Assembly: GCA_022414725.1 (NCBI GenBank) | Contig: CM039467.1 | Span: 11,802,491 to 11,866,490 of the forward strand | DNA: 64,000 bases | Direction: 5' to 3' | Source: Microglena sp. YARC | Taxonomy: Eukaryota; Chlorophyta; Chlorophyceae; Chlamydomonadales; Chlamydomonadaceae | Shown: positions 32,401-47,400 of the stretch, piece after piece | Layout: each line of letters opens with the position of its first letter | How positions within the stretch are numbered: the stretch's first letter is position 1 | Made by a program: the position numbers and the translations under genes | Notes under the pieces: generated by a model | Databases searched by the model: none | Told to the model about the DNA's origin: nothing | The model's input: only the letters and a program-made list of their open reading frames with translations

Positions 32401-35400
32401 ACAGAAGACCAGGTTTTTGAACACCTCACAACACTGACTCATACACTCATCCATGACAGAAGAACCGGTGTTTGAAACCTCACAACAGGATACTTATACA
32501 TCGACTCATACACTCAATCCATGAAGAAGACAGTGTTTAAAACACCTCACATACAGTGCACTGACTCATAACACTCATCCATGACATGAGAACCGTGTTT
32601 TAACACCTCATACACTGATCATACACTCCATCCATGGACAGAAGACCGTGTTTAACACCTTCACAACACTGACTCTTACACTCATCCATAACAGAAGACC
32701 GTGTTTAATACCTACAACACCTGACTCATACACTCATCCATTGACAGAAGACTCGTGTTTAAACAACTCACAGCACTGACTCATACACTCATCAATGTAC
32801 AGAGACCTGTCTTTGAACACCTCACACACTGACTCCCAATACAACTCATCCATGACAAGTAGGGACCGTCTTTGGAACAACCTCACAACACTGACTCATG
32901 CACTCATACCTATGGCAGAAGACGCGTCTTTGAACACCTCAACAATATGCACTGACCTCATACACTCATCCATCGACAGAAGACGTCTTTGAACACCTCA
33001 CACACTGACTCATAACACTCATCCATAACAGAAGACCGGTGTTTAATACCTTCAGCACACGTTGACTCAATAGACACTCCATCCATGACAGAAGACCCGT
33101 GTTTTAACAACCTCACACACTGACTCATACACCCATCAATGACAGAGACCGTCTTGAACACCTCACACAACTGACTCATACACTCATCCATGAACAGAGG
33201 AACCGTCTTTTGAAACACCTCAACACACTGACTTCATGCACTGCATCCATGGCAGAAAGACCGTCTTTGAACAACCTCACACACTGACTTCATACACTCA
33301 TCCATGACAGAAAGATCGTCTTTGAACACCTCAACATATCTACCTGACTCATACACTCATTCCATGACAGAAGACCGTGTTTAACACCTTCACACACTGA
33401 CTCATACACTCATTCTATGACAGAAAGACCGTCTTTGAACACATTCACACACTGACCTGCATAGACACTCATCCACTGACAGAAGACAGTGTTTTGAAAC
33501 ACCTCCCCAACATTTTTGATTCACGAAGTGTAGCATGGACTCATACAACTTCATACCATGACAGAAGACCGTGTTTAAACACCTCAACCTGACTCATAAC
33601 ACTCATCCATGACAGAAGACCGTGTTTTTAACACCTCACACACTGACTCTACACTCATCGCATGAACAGGAGAACCGTGTTTAACAACCTCCCACACTGA
33701 CTCATTACACTCATCCATGACAGATGACCGGTCTTTGGAACACCTCACACACTGACTCATACCACTCATCCGCATGACAGAAGACTGTCTTTGAACCACT
33801 CACACACTGACTCATAACACTCATTCCATGACAGGAGACCGTGTTTAAACACTCACAGCAACTGACTCATACACTCATCGCATGACAGAAGACCGTGGTT
33901 TAACACCTCACATCACTGACTCTACACTCATCCATGGACAGAAGACCCGTGTTTTAACACCTCAACTATCTGACTCTTACAACTCCATCCATGACAAGAA
34001 GACGGTTTTAAACACCTACCACTGAACTCATACACTCCATCTGGACAGAAGACCGGTGTTTAACAACCATCACACACTGACTCATTACACTCATTCATGG
34101 ACAGAAGACCGTGTTTAACATCTCACACACTGACTCTTACACTCATCATGAGAGTAAACCGTGTTTACACTCTCATACACTGACTCATACACTCATCCAT
34201 GAGAGAAGAACGTGTTTAACACCTCACACACTGACTCATGAGCACTCATCCATGAACAGAAGACGCGTCTTTGAACACGCTCACAACAGCTGACTCATAC
34301 ACTCATCCATGACCAGAAGACCAGTCTTTGAAACACCTCACATGTTCACTACTCATACACTCATCCATGACAAAGAAGTACCGTGTTTAACACCTCACAC
34401 ACTGACTCATACACTCATCCAATGACAGAAGACCGTGGTTTAACACCTCACACACTGACTCATTAACTCATTCATGACAGGAGACCGTGTTTAACATCTC
34501 ACACACTGACTCTTACACTCATCAAGAGAGAAGACCGTGTTAACACCTCATACACTGACTCATACACTGCTCTGAGAGAGACCGGTTTTTTTGTTTAACA
34601 CCTCAACACACCTGAACTCATAACACTCATCCAGACAGAAGACGCCGTCTTTGAACACCTCACACACCTGACTCATACACTCATTCCATGACAGAAGACC
34701 GTCTTGAAACACCTCACAACAACTGACTCATACACTCAATGCCATGGACACGAGGACCGTGTTTAACACCTCACAACACTGACTCATACACTCAGATCCA
34801 TGACAAGATAGACAGTGTTTAACACCTTCACACACTGACTCATACACTCATTTCATGACAGAAGACCCGGTGTTTAACACTCACATTCCTGACTTTTTAC
34901 ACTCATCCATGAGAGAAGAACCGTGTTTAAACCCAGCTCCATACACTGACTCATACACTCCATCCATGAGAGAAGACCGTGTTTAACAACCTCACACACT
35001 GGACTCATACACTCATCCCATGACAGAAAAGAAGTCTTTGAACACGCTCACACACCGACCTCATACACTCATCCATGACAGAAAAGACCCGTGATAAATA
35101 CCTCACACACTGACTCTACACTCATAACATCGACAGAAGACCGTCTTTGAACACCTCACACACTGACTCATACACTCATCCATGACAGAAGACCGTCTTT
35201 AAACACTGCACACACTGACTCATACACTCATTCCATGACAGAAAGACCGGGTTTGAAAAGCACCTCACACACTGACTCATACAAACCATCCATGGACAGA
35301 AGACAGTGTTTAAAGCACCTCAACACTGACTCATACTACTCATCATGGAAGAAGACCGTCTTTGAACACCTCACACAACTGACTCATAACACTCATACCA

Positions 35401-38400
35401 TGACAGATAGACAGTGTTTGAACACCTCACACACTGACTCATACACTCATCCATGAGCAGAAGAACGTGTTTAACACCACTCACGCAACGACCTCATATA
35501 CACTCATCGCAGTCATGACAGAGGACAGTGTTTACACCTCACACACTGACTCAAATACACCCATGCATAATGACAGAAAAGACCGGTTGTTTTAACACCC
35601 TCACACACTGGGGACTCATACACTCATCCATAACCAGAAGAACCGTGTTTAATACCTCACAGCACTGGACTCATACACTCATCCAGAACAGAAGACGTGT
35701 TTTAACACTCACACAACTGACTCATACACTCATCCATGACAGAGAACCGTCTTTGAACCCTCACACACTGACTCATACACTCATCCATGACAGAGGACCG
35801 TCTTTGAACACCTCACACACTCGACTCATGCCACTCATCATGACAGAAGACGTCTTTGAACACTCACATGAGCATGCTGGACTCATACACTCATATCATG
35901 ACAGAAGACCGTCTTGAGACAACCTCACAGCACTGACTCATACACTCATCCATAGCAGAAGACCGGTGTTTTAACACCTCAAACACATGCTGCTGACTCA
36001 TCACTCATCTATGACCAGAAAGAACCGTCTTTGAACACCTCACAACACTGACTCATACACTCATACCATGACAGAAGACAGTGTTTTGAACCACCTCAAC
36101 ACATGATCTTCTGACTCAACACTCATTCCCATGACAGAGACCGTGGTTTTAACACCTCACACATGTGACTGACTCATACACTCATGCCATGCAGAAGACC
36201 GTGTTTTAACACCTCACACACTGACTCATACACCTCATCCATGACAGGAGACCGTGTTTAAAACACCTCCCACACTGACTCATACACTCATCCATGACAG
36301 AAAGACCGCGTCTTTGAACACCTACACACTGACTCATACACTCATCCATGACAGAAGACTGGTCGCTTTTTGAACACCTACACAGCTGAACTCATACACT
36401 CATCCATGAACAGGAGAACGGTTTTAACAGCACCTCACACACTGCTCATACACTCATCCATGACAGAAGACGCGTGTTTGGAACACCTCACACACTGGGA
36501 CTCATTACACTTCATCCATGAGAGAAGACCGTGTTTAACACTCACAGAGCAATCCTGACTCTTACACTATACCATGGAGCAGAAGACCGTGTTTAACACC
36601 ATCACACACTGATCATACACTCATATCCATGACAGGAAGACCGGTGTTTAACACCTTCCACACACTGACTCATACACTTCATTCATGACAAGACCCGTGG
36701 TTTAACATCTCACACACTGACCCTTACAACTCTCCATGAGAGAAAGACCGTGTTTAAACACCTCATACACTGACTTCATACACTATCCATGAGAGAAGAC
36801 CGTGTTTAACAACCTCCACACTGACTCATACACTCATCCATGACAGAAGACCGTCTTTGAACACTTCACAATCCAGGCACTGACTCAACACTCATACCAT
36901 AGACAGAAGACCGTCTTTGAACACCTCACACAGCTGACTCATAACACTCATCCATAGACAGAAAGACCGTGTTTAAACACCTCACACACTGACTCGTACA
37001 CTCATCGCAGACAGAAGAACCGTCTTCTGAACACCTCACACACCGATCATACACTCATCCATGACAGAAGACGGTGTTTTAACACCTTTTCACAGCACTG
37101 GGGACTCATACACTCATCCATGACAGAAGACGCGTGGTTTGAAAACACCGTCACACACTGACTCATACACTCATCCATGACAGAAGACCGTGTTTAACAC
37201 CTCACACCTGACTCATAACACTCATCCATGACAGAAGACCGGTGTTTAACACCTCCACACACTGACTCATCACTCATTCATGACAGAAGACCGTGTTTTA
37301 ACACCTCACACACTGACTCAATACACTCATCCATGAGAGAAGCCGTGTTTAACACCTCATACACTGACTCATACAACTCATGACCATGACAGAAGACCGT
37401 GTTTAACACCTCACACACTGACTCATCACCTTCATCCATGAAGAAGAACGCGTCTTGAACACCCCACACTGACTTCATACACTCATCATGACAGAAGAAC
37501 CGTCTTTGAAACACCTCACATTGCAAATGACTCATCACTCTCCATGACGATAGACCGTGTTTAAACACCTCAACAACACTGACTCATACACTCATCCATG
37601 ACAGAAGGCCGTCCCTTTGAAACACCTCACAACTGACTCCATACACTGCATCCCATGACAGAAGAACCGTTTTTGAACACCTCACAGCACTGACTCATCA
37701 CACTTCATCCAGCAGAAGAACCGGTTTGAACACCAGTCCACACTGACTCATACCTCTCCATGACAGAAGACCGTGTTTTTAACACTCCACAGTCACTGGA
37801 CTTATACACTCAATCCATGACAGAAAAACCGTCTTTGAACACCCACACACTGACTCATACACTCATCCATGAGAGAAGACCGTGTTTAAAACACCTCACA
37901 CATTGCTGACTCATACACTCATCCATGACAGAAGACCGTCTTTTGAACACCTCACAACACACTGACTCATACACTCATACCATTGACAGAAGACCGTCTT
38001 NNNNNNNNNNNNNNNNNNNNNNNNNNNNNNNNNNNNNNNNNNNNNNNNNNNNNNNNNNNNNNNNNNNNNNNNNNNNNNNNNNNNNNNNNNNNNNNNNNNN
38101 NNNNNNNNNNNNNNNNNNNNNNNNNNNNNNNNNNNNNNNNNNNNNNNNNNNNNNNNNNNNNNNNNNNNNNNNNNNNNNNNNNNNNNNNNNNNNNNNNNNN
38201 NNNNNNNNNNNNNNNNNNNNNNNNNNNNNNNNNNNNNNNNNNNNNNNNNNNNNNNNNNNNNNNNNNNNNNNNNNNNNNNNNNNNNNNNNNNNNNNNNNNN
38301 NNNNNNNNNNNNNNNNNNNNNNNNNNNNNNNNNNNNNNNNNNNNNNNNNNNNNNNNNNNNNNNNNNNNNNNNNNNNNNNNNNNNNNNNNNNNNNNNNNNN

Positions 38401-41400
38401 NNNNNNNNNNNNNNNNNNNNNNNNNNNNNNNNNNNNNNNNNNNNNNNNNNNNNNNNNNNNNNNNNNNNNNNNNNNNNNNNNNNNNNNNNNNNNNNNNNNN
38501 NNNNNNNNNNNNNNNNNNNNNNNNNNNNNNNNNNNNNNNNNNNNNNNNNNNNNNNNNNNNNNNNNNNNNNNNNNNNNNNNNNNNNNNNNNNNNNNNNNNN
38601 NNNNNNNNNNNNNNNNNNNNNNNNNNNNNNNNNNNNNNNNNNNNNNNNNNNNNNNNNNNNNNNNNNNNNNNNNNNNNNNNNNNNNNNNNNNNNNNNNNNN
38701 NNNNNNNNNNNNNNNNNNNNNNNNNNNNNNNNNNNNNNNNNNNNNNNNNNNNNNNNNNNNNNNNNNNNNNNNNNNNNNNNNNNNNNNNNNNNNNNNNNNN
38801 NNNNNNNNNNNNNNNNNNNNNNNNNNNNNNNNNNNNNNNNNNNNNNNNNNNNNNNNNNNNNNNNNNNNNNNNNNNNNNNNNNNNNNNNNNNNNNNNNNNN
38901 NNNNNNNNNNNNNNNNNNNNNNNNNNNNNNNNNNNNNNNNNNNNNNNNNNNNNNNNNNNNNNNNNNNNNNNNNNNNNNNNNNNNNNNNNNNNNNNNNNNN
39001 CTAAACAAGAAAAATTAAACGACCGTCCCTATTGGAACACCTTCCACACACTGACTCGATATCCACACTCATCCTCGGATCGACAGACAAGACCTGTGTT
39101 TAACACTCCTACACACTGACCTTCATACACTCATCACTGACAGAAGAGAAAAGAAAGAGACAGGAAGCGAACAGTGATAGGGGTTGGAGTTTTTAACACC
39201 TCCTCACCACACTGACTCATGCCTTCACTACATTCATGACAGAAAAAGACCGTGTTTTTAACACCTTCACCACAGACTGACTTCTCCTTTACACTCATCA
39301 TGTCTGAGAGACAGACAAGACCAGTTGGTTTTAACAGCTTCAGACCACTGACTCATATACACTCACTCCATGAGAGGTGGGCAGAAAGACCAAAGAGAAG
39401 ATCCGGGTCGCTTTTATTGTTTAACACCTCACACACGATTACATACACTCCCAAATCCGATGACAGAGACCCGTCCCGTCTCCCCTTTGAAACACCTCTC
39501 ACACCACCACTCCATACACTCATCCGATGACAGAAAGACCGTGCAATAATATAACTACACCTCACACACCTGACTCATACAACTCATCCATTTGACAGAA
39601 AGACCACCGTCTTTGAACCACGCTCAACACTGTGACTCTCCTCATATTTATTACACTCATCCAGTGAGCAGAAGACCTGTTCTTTTTAAACACCTCACAC
39701 CTGACTCATACACCTCATCCATTGACAGAAAAAGACCGGGTTTTTTTTTGAAACACCTCACACACTGAAGCTCATTTACACCTCATTCCATACAGAAGAC
39801 AGTATGTTAACACCCTCACACAGCTGAACTCATTGTTACACTCATATCCATCTGACAGCAAAAAGGACCGTTGTCTTAGTTGAACAACCTCACACAACGA
39901 CTCCACTACACTGTCATCCATGACAGCACAAAAGACAGTCTTCGTGCTTGAACACCCCACACACTGACTCATACACTCACTCCATGACAGAAAAGACCGT
40001 GCTCTTTGAAACACCTCAGCACTGGACATCCATACACTCAATCCATGGACAGAAACAGTCTCCACTGTTTAACACCTCACACACACTGACTCATACACTC
40101 ATCCATTGACTAAAAGAAGGACCGTGTTTAACACCTCACACACTGACTCATACACTCATCCATAACAGAGAAGACCGTGTTTTTTAATACCTCACCACAC
40201 ATGACTCATACACTCATCCATGACAGAAGACCGCGGTTTTAACAACCTCCACACACTGACTCATACACTCATCCATGACAGAGAGCACGGTCTTCAGAAT
40301 TTTTTGAACACCTCACACACTGAGCTCATACACTCTACCATGACACGACCCATCAAGGACCTGCTATTTGAACACCTCACACACTGACTCATGCACTCAT
40401 CCAATGACAGAAGACCCTCTTCTTGAACACCTCACACACTGGGACTCATTACACTCATCCATGACAGAAACCGTCTTTGAACACCTCACACACCTTGAAT
40501 TCACTACCACTTCATCCCACGACAGAAGACCCGATTGCTCTTATTGAAACCACCCACTCAACACACTGACTGCTATCACTAACTACATCTGAATATAACA
40601 GAAGCATAAAGACCGTCTCTTGAACACCTCAACACCACTGACTCATACAACTCATCCATGACAGGAAACCGTCTTGAACACCTCACCCCACTGAACTCCA
40701 TACACTCATCGCATACAGAGACCGTGTTTAACACCTCACACACTGACTTTTCATACACTCATCCATGACAGAAAAAGACACGTGTTGAACACCTCACAAC
40801 ACTGACTCATACACTCATCCATGACAGCAAGACCGTTGTTTAAACCTCACACTGACTCATACCCATCCATACAGAAGACCGTGATTGAAACACCTCACAC
40901 CTGACTCATACACATTGACAGAAGACCGTGTTTAACACCTCACACATGACTCTTTACACTTCATCCATTTTGAGAGAAGGACCTTTTAACACCTCATACA
41001 CGACTTCATACACTCATTCCATGAGAGAAGACCGTGTTTTAAACACCGCCTCACCACACTGCACTCAACACTCATCCATGAGAGAAGACTCAGACAGAAC
41101 CGTGTTTAACACCTCACACACTGACTGACGGTGTTTAAACATACACTCATCCATGACAGACCGTGTTTTTGAAGGACCGTCTCACACACTGACTCATACA
41201 CTCATCCATGACAGAAGACCGTGTTTAACACCTCACACACTGACTCATACACTCATCCATGACAGAAGACCGGTTTAACACCTCACACACTGACTCCATA
41301 AACTCATCCATGACAGAAGACCGTGTTTAACACCTCACACACTGACTCATACACTCATCCATGACAGAAGACAGTGTTGAACACCTCACACACTGACTCA

Positions 41401-44400
41401 TACACTCATCCATGACAGAAGACCGTGTTTAACACCTCACACACTGACTCATACACTCATCCATGACAGAAGACCGTGTTTGAACACCTCACACACTGAC
41501 TCATACCATCATCGATTGAACACCTCACACACTGACTCATAATACACTCATCCATGACAGAAGACATTTTGAACACCTCACACACCTGACTCATACACTC
41601 ATCCATGACAGAAGACCGTGTTTAACACCTCACACACTGACTCATACACTCATCCATGACAGAAGACCGTGTTTAACACCTCACACACTGACTCATACAC
41701 TCATCCATGACAGAAGACCGTGTTTAACACCTCACACACTGACTCATACACTCATCATGACAGAAGACCGTGTTTAACACCTCACACACTGACTCATACA
41801 CTCATCCATGACAGAAGACCGTGTTTAACACCTCACACACTGACTCATAACTCATTGACAGAAGACCGTGTTTGACACCTCACACACATGACTCATACAC
41901 TCATCCATGAACAGAATACACTCAACACCTCACACACTGACTCTTACATCCATGACAGAACCGTCTTTAACACCTCACACACTGACTCATAACTCATCCA
42001 TGAATGACGTGTCTTGATGATCTCACAAACCCTGATCAGAATCATGATTATAACAACACACTGAAGACCGTCTTTTGAACTCCACACACTGAACACCTCA
42101 CACACTGACTTCATCCTCATTCCTTTGAGAAGACCGTGTTTATTTGAACATCACAGAATCACTCATCCATGACTCATTCTCATTCATCCATGAAGAAGGA
42201 CCGTGTTTAAACCTCACACACTGACCATACACTGACATCACACCTCACACACTTACTCATACACTGGACAGAAGACGTGTTTAACACCTCACACACTGAC
42301 TCATACACTCATCCATGACAGAAGACAACACCTCACACACTGACTCATACACTCCATTTTAACACAGCTGAGACAGAAGACCGTCTTTGAACACCTCACA
42401 CACTGACTCATACACTCATCCATGACAGAAGACCGTCTTTAACACCTCACACACTGACTCATACACTCATCCATGACAGAAGACCGTCTTTGAAACACCT
42501 CACACACTGACTCATACACCTCATCCAACACTGACACTCATCCATGAAGACCGTCTTTGAAACACCTCACACACTGACTCATACACTCATCCATGACAGA
42601 AACCGTGTTTAACAAATCACACACTGACTCATACACTCATCCATGACAGAAGACCGTGTTTGAAACACCTCAACACACACTGACTCATACACTCATCCAT
42701 GACAGAAGACCGTGTTTAACACCTCACACACTGACTCATACACTCATCCATGACAGAAGACCGTGTTTAACACCTCACACACTGACTCATACACTCATCC
42801 ATGACAGAAGACCGTGTTTAACACCTCACACACTGACTCATACACTCATCCATGACAGAAGACCGTGTTTAACAACCTCACACACTGACTCATACACTCA
42901 TCCATGACAGAAGACCGTGTTTAACACCTCACACACTGACTCATACACTCATCATTTGAGAAGACCGTGTTAACACCTCACACACTGACTCATACACTCA
43001 TTCCATGACAGAAGACCGTCTTTGAACACCTCACACACTGACTCACACTCATCCATGACAGAAGACCGTGTTTTAACACCTCAACACTCATCATGACAGA
43101 AGGCCATCAACACCTCACACACTGGAACTGATCATACACTCATCCATGACAGAAGGACCGTCTTTAACACCTCACACACTGACTCATAATCATCCATGAC
43201 AGAACCGTGTTTAACACCTCAACACTGACTCATACACACTGACTCATACACTGCATCCATGACAGAAGACCGTGTTTAACACCTCACACACTGACTCATA
43301 CACTCATCCATGACAGAAGACCGTGTTTGACTCATTACACTCATCCATGAGAGAAGACCGTCTTTAACACCTCACACACTGACTCATACACTCATCCATG
43401 AGAGAAGGACCGTGTTTAACACCTCACACACTGACTCATTACACTCATCCATGACAGAAGACCGTGTTTAACACACACACTCACACACTGACAGAAAGAC
43501 CGTCATACACTCATCACTCATCCATGACAGAAGACCGTGTTTATCACCTCACACACTGACTTGAACACCTCACACACTGACTCATACACTCATCCATGAC
43601 AGAGACCGTGTTTAACACCTCACACACTGACTCTCATCCATGACAGAAGACCGTCACCTCACACACTCATCACTCATGACAGAAGACCGTGTTAACACCT
43701 CAACACTGACTCATACACTCATCCATGACAGAGACCGTGTTTAACACCTCACACACTGACTCATACACTCATCCATGACAGAAGACCGCTTTTGAACACC
43801 TCACACACTGACTCATACACTCATCCATGACAGAAGACAGTGTTTAACACCTCACACACTGACTCATACACTCATCCATGACAGAAGACCGTCTTTGAAC
43901 ACCTCACACACTGACTCATACACTCATCCATGACAGAAGACAGTGTTTGAACACCTCACACACTGACTCATACACTCATCCATGACAGAAGACCGTGTTT
44001 AACACCTCACGCACTGACTCATACACTCATCCATGACAGAAGACCGTGTTTAACACCTCACACACTGACTCATACACTCATCCATGACAGAAGACCGTGT
44101 TTACAATCACCATGAAGAAGACCGTGTTTACACTCACACACTGACTCATACACTCATCCATGACAGAAGACCGTGTTTTAACACCTCACACACTGACTCA
44201 TACGATCATCATGACTCAGAGACAGAAGACCGTGTTTAACACCTCACACACTGACTCATACACTCATCCATGACAGAGACCGTCTTTGAACACCTCACAC
44301 ACTGACTCATACACTCATCCATGACAGAGGACCGTCTTTGAACACCTCACACACTGACTCATACACTCATCCATGACAGAAGACCAGTGTTGAACACCTC

Positions 44401-47400
44401 ACACACTGACTCATACACTCATCCATGACAGAAGACCGTGTTTAACACCTCACACACTGACTCATACACTCATCCATGACAGAAGACCGTGTTTAACACC
44501 TCACACACTGACTCATACACTCATCCATGACAGAAGACAGTGTTTAACACCTCATACACTGACTCATACACTCATCCATGACAGAAGACCGTGTTTAACA
44601 CCTCACACACTGACTCATACACTCATCCATGACAGAAGACCGTCTTTGAACACCTCACACACTGACTCATACACTCATCCATGACAGAAGACCGTGTTTG
44701 AACACCTCACACACTGACTCATACACTCATCCATGACAGAAGACAGTGTTTGAACACCTCACACACTGACTCATACACTCATCCATGACAGAAGACCGTG
44801 TTTAACACCTCACACACTGACTCATACACTCATCCATGACAGAAGACCGTCTTTGAACACCTCACACACTGACTCATACACTCATCCATGACAGAAGACC
44901 GTGTACACACTTTGAACACCTTCACACATGACTCATACACTCATCCATGACAGAAGACCGTGTTTGAACACCTCACACACTGACTCATACACTCATCCAT
45001 GACAGAAGACCGTGTTTGAACACCTCACACACTGACTCATACACTCATCCATGACAGAAGACCGTGTTTAACACCTCACACACTGACTCATACACTCATT
45101 CATGACAGAAGACCGTGTTTAACACCTCACACACTGACTCATACACTCATCCATGACAGAAGACCGTGTTTAACACCTCACACACTGACTCATACACTCA
45201 TCCATGAGAGAAGACCGTGTTTAACACCTCACACACTGACTCATACACTCATCCATGACAGAAGACCGTGTTTAACACCTCACACACTGACTCATACACT
45301 CATCCATGACAGAAGACCGTGTTTAACACCTCACACACTGACTCATACACTGACTCATCCATGACAGAAGACCGTGTTTGAACACCTCACACACTGACTC
45401 ATACACTCATCCATGACAGAAGACCGTGTTTAACACCTCACACACTGACTCATACACTCATCCATGACAGAAGACAGTGTTTAACACCTCACACACTGAC
45501 TCATACACTCATCCATGACAGAAGACCGTGTTTAACACCTCACACACTGACTCATACACTCATCCATGACAGAAGACCGTGTTTAACACCTCACACACTG
45601 ACTCATACACTCATCCATGACAGAAGACCGTGTTTAACACCTCCCACACTGACTCATACACTCATCCATGACAGAAGACCGTGTTTGAACACCTCACACA
45701 CTGACTCATACACTCATCCATGACAGAAGACCGTCTTTGAACACCTCACACACTGACTCATACACTCATCCATGACAGAAGACCGTGTTTGAACACCTCA
45801 CACACTGACTCATACACTCATCCATGACAGAAGACCGTGTTTGAACACCTCACACACTGACTCATACACTCATCCATGACAGAAGACCGTGTTTTGAACA
45901 CCTCACACACTGACTCATACACTCATCCATGACAGAAGACGTGTTTGAACACCTCACACACTGACTCATACACTCATCCATGACAGAAGACCGTGTTTGA
46001 ACACCTCACACACTGACTCATACACTCATCCATGACAGAAGACCGTGTTTGAACACCTCACACACTGACTCATACACTCATCCATGACAGAAGACCGTCT
46101 TTAACACCTCACACACTGACTCATACACTCATCCATGACAGAAGACCGTGTTTAACACTCACACACTGACTTCATACACTCATCCATTGACAGAAGACCG
46201 TGTTTTGAACACCTCACACACTGACTCATACACTCATCCATGACAGAAGACCGTCTTTGAACACCTCACACACTGACTCATACACTCATCCATGACAGAA
46301 GACCGTGTTTTGAACACCTCACACACTGACTCATACACTCATCCATGACAGAAGACCGTGTTTAACACCTCACACACTGACTCATACACTCATCCATGAC
46401 AGAAGACCGTCTTTGAACACCTCACACACCGACTCATACACTCATCCATGACAGAAGACCGTGTTTGAACACCTCACACACTGACTCATACACTCATCCA
46501 TGACAGAAGACCGTGTTTAACACCTCACACACTGACTCATACACTCATCCATGACAGAAGACCGTGTTTAAACACCTCACACACTGACTCATACATGACT
46601 CATCCATGACAGAAGACCGTGTTTAACACCTCACACACTGACTCATACACTCATCCATGACAGAAGACCGTGTTTAACACCTCACACACTGACTCTTACA
46701 CTCATCCATGACAGAAGACCGTGTTTAACACCTCACACACTGACTCATACACTCATCCATGACAGAAGACCGTGTTTAACACCTCACACACTGACTCATA
46801 CACTCATCCATGACAGAAAGACCGTCTTTGAAGAAGACACACCTCACACACTGACTCATTACACTCATCCATGACAAAGACCGTCATACACACTGACATC
46901 ACATGACAGAAGACAGAAGACCGTGTTTGAACACCTCACACACTGACTCATACACTCATCCATGACAGAAGACCGTGTTTAACACCTCACACACTGACTC
47001 ATACACTCATCCATGACAGAAGACCGTGTTTAACACCTCACACACTGACTCATACACTCATCCATGACAGAAGACCGTCTTTGAACACCTCACACACTGA
47101 CTCATACACTCATCCATGACAGAAGACCGTCTTTGAACACCTCACACACTGACTCATACACTCATCCATGACAGAAGACCGTGTTTGAACACCTCACACA
47201 CTGACTCATACACTCATCCATGACAGAAGACCGTGTTTAACACCTCACACACTGACTCATACACTCATCCATGACAGAAGACCGTGTTTGAACACCTCAC
47301 ACACTGACTCATACACTCATCCATGACAGAAGACCGTGTTTAACACCTCACACACTGACTCATACACTCATCCATGACAGAAGACCGTGTTTAACACCTC

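Noticed and set aside
37911..39119. Open frames across the gap
   Set aside because: They consist almost entirely of unknown bases.
42656..42907. 17-residue repeat protein TLTHTLIHDRRPCLTPH
   Set aside because: The frame lasts only where 51-bp units are consecutive; 52-bp units break it every few copies, and the region lies between exons of another gene.
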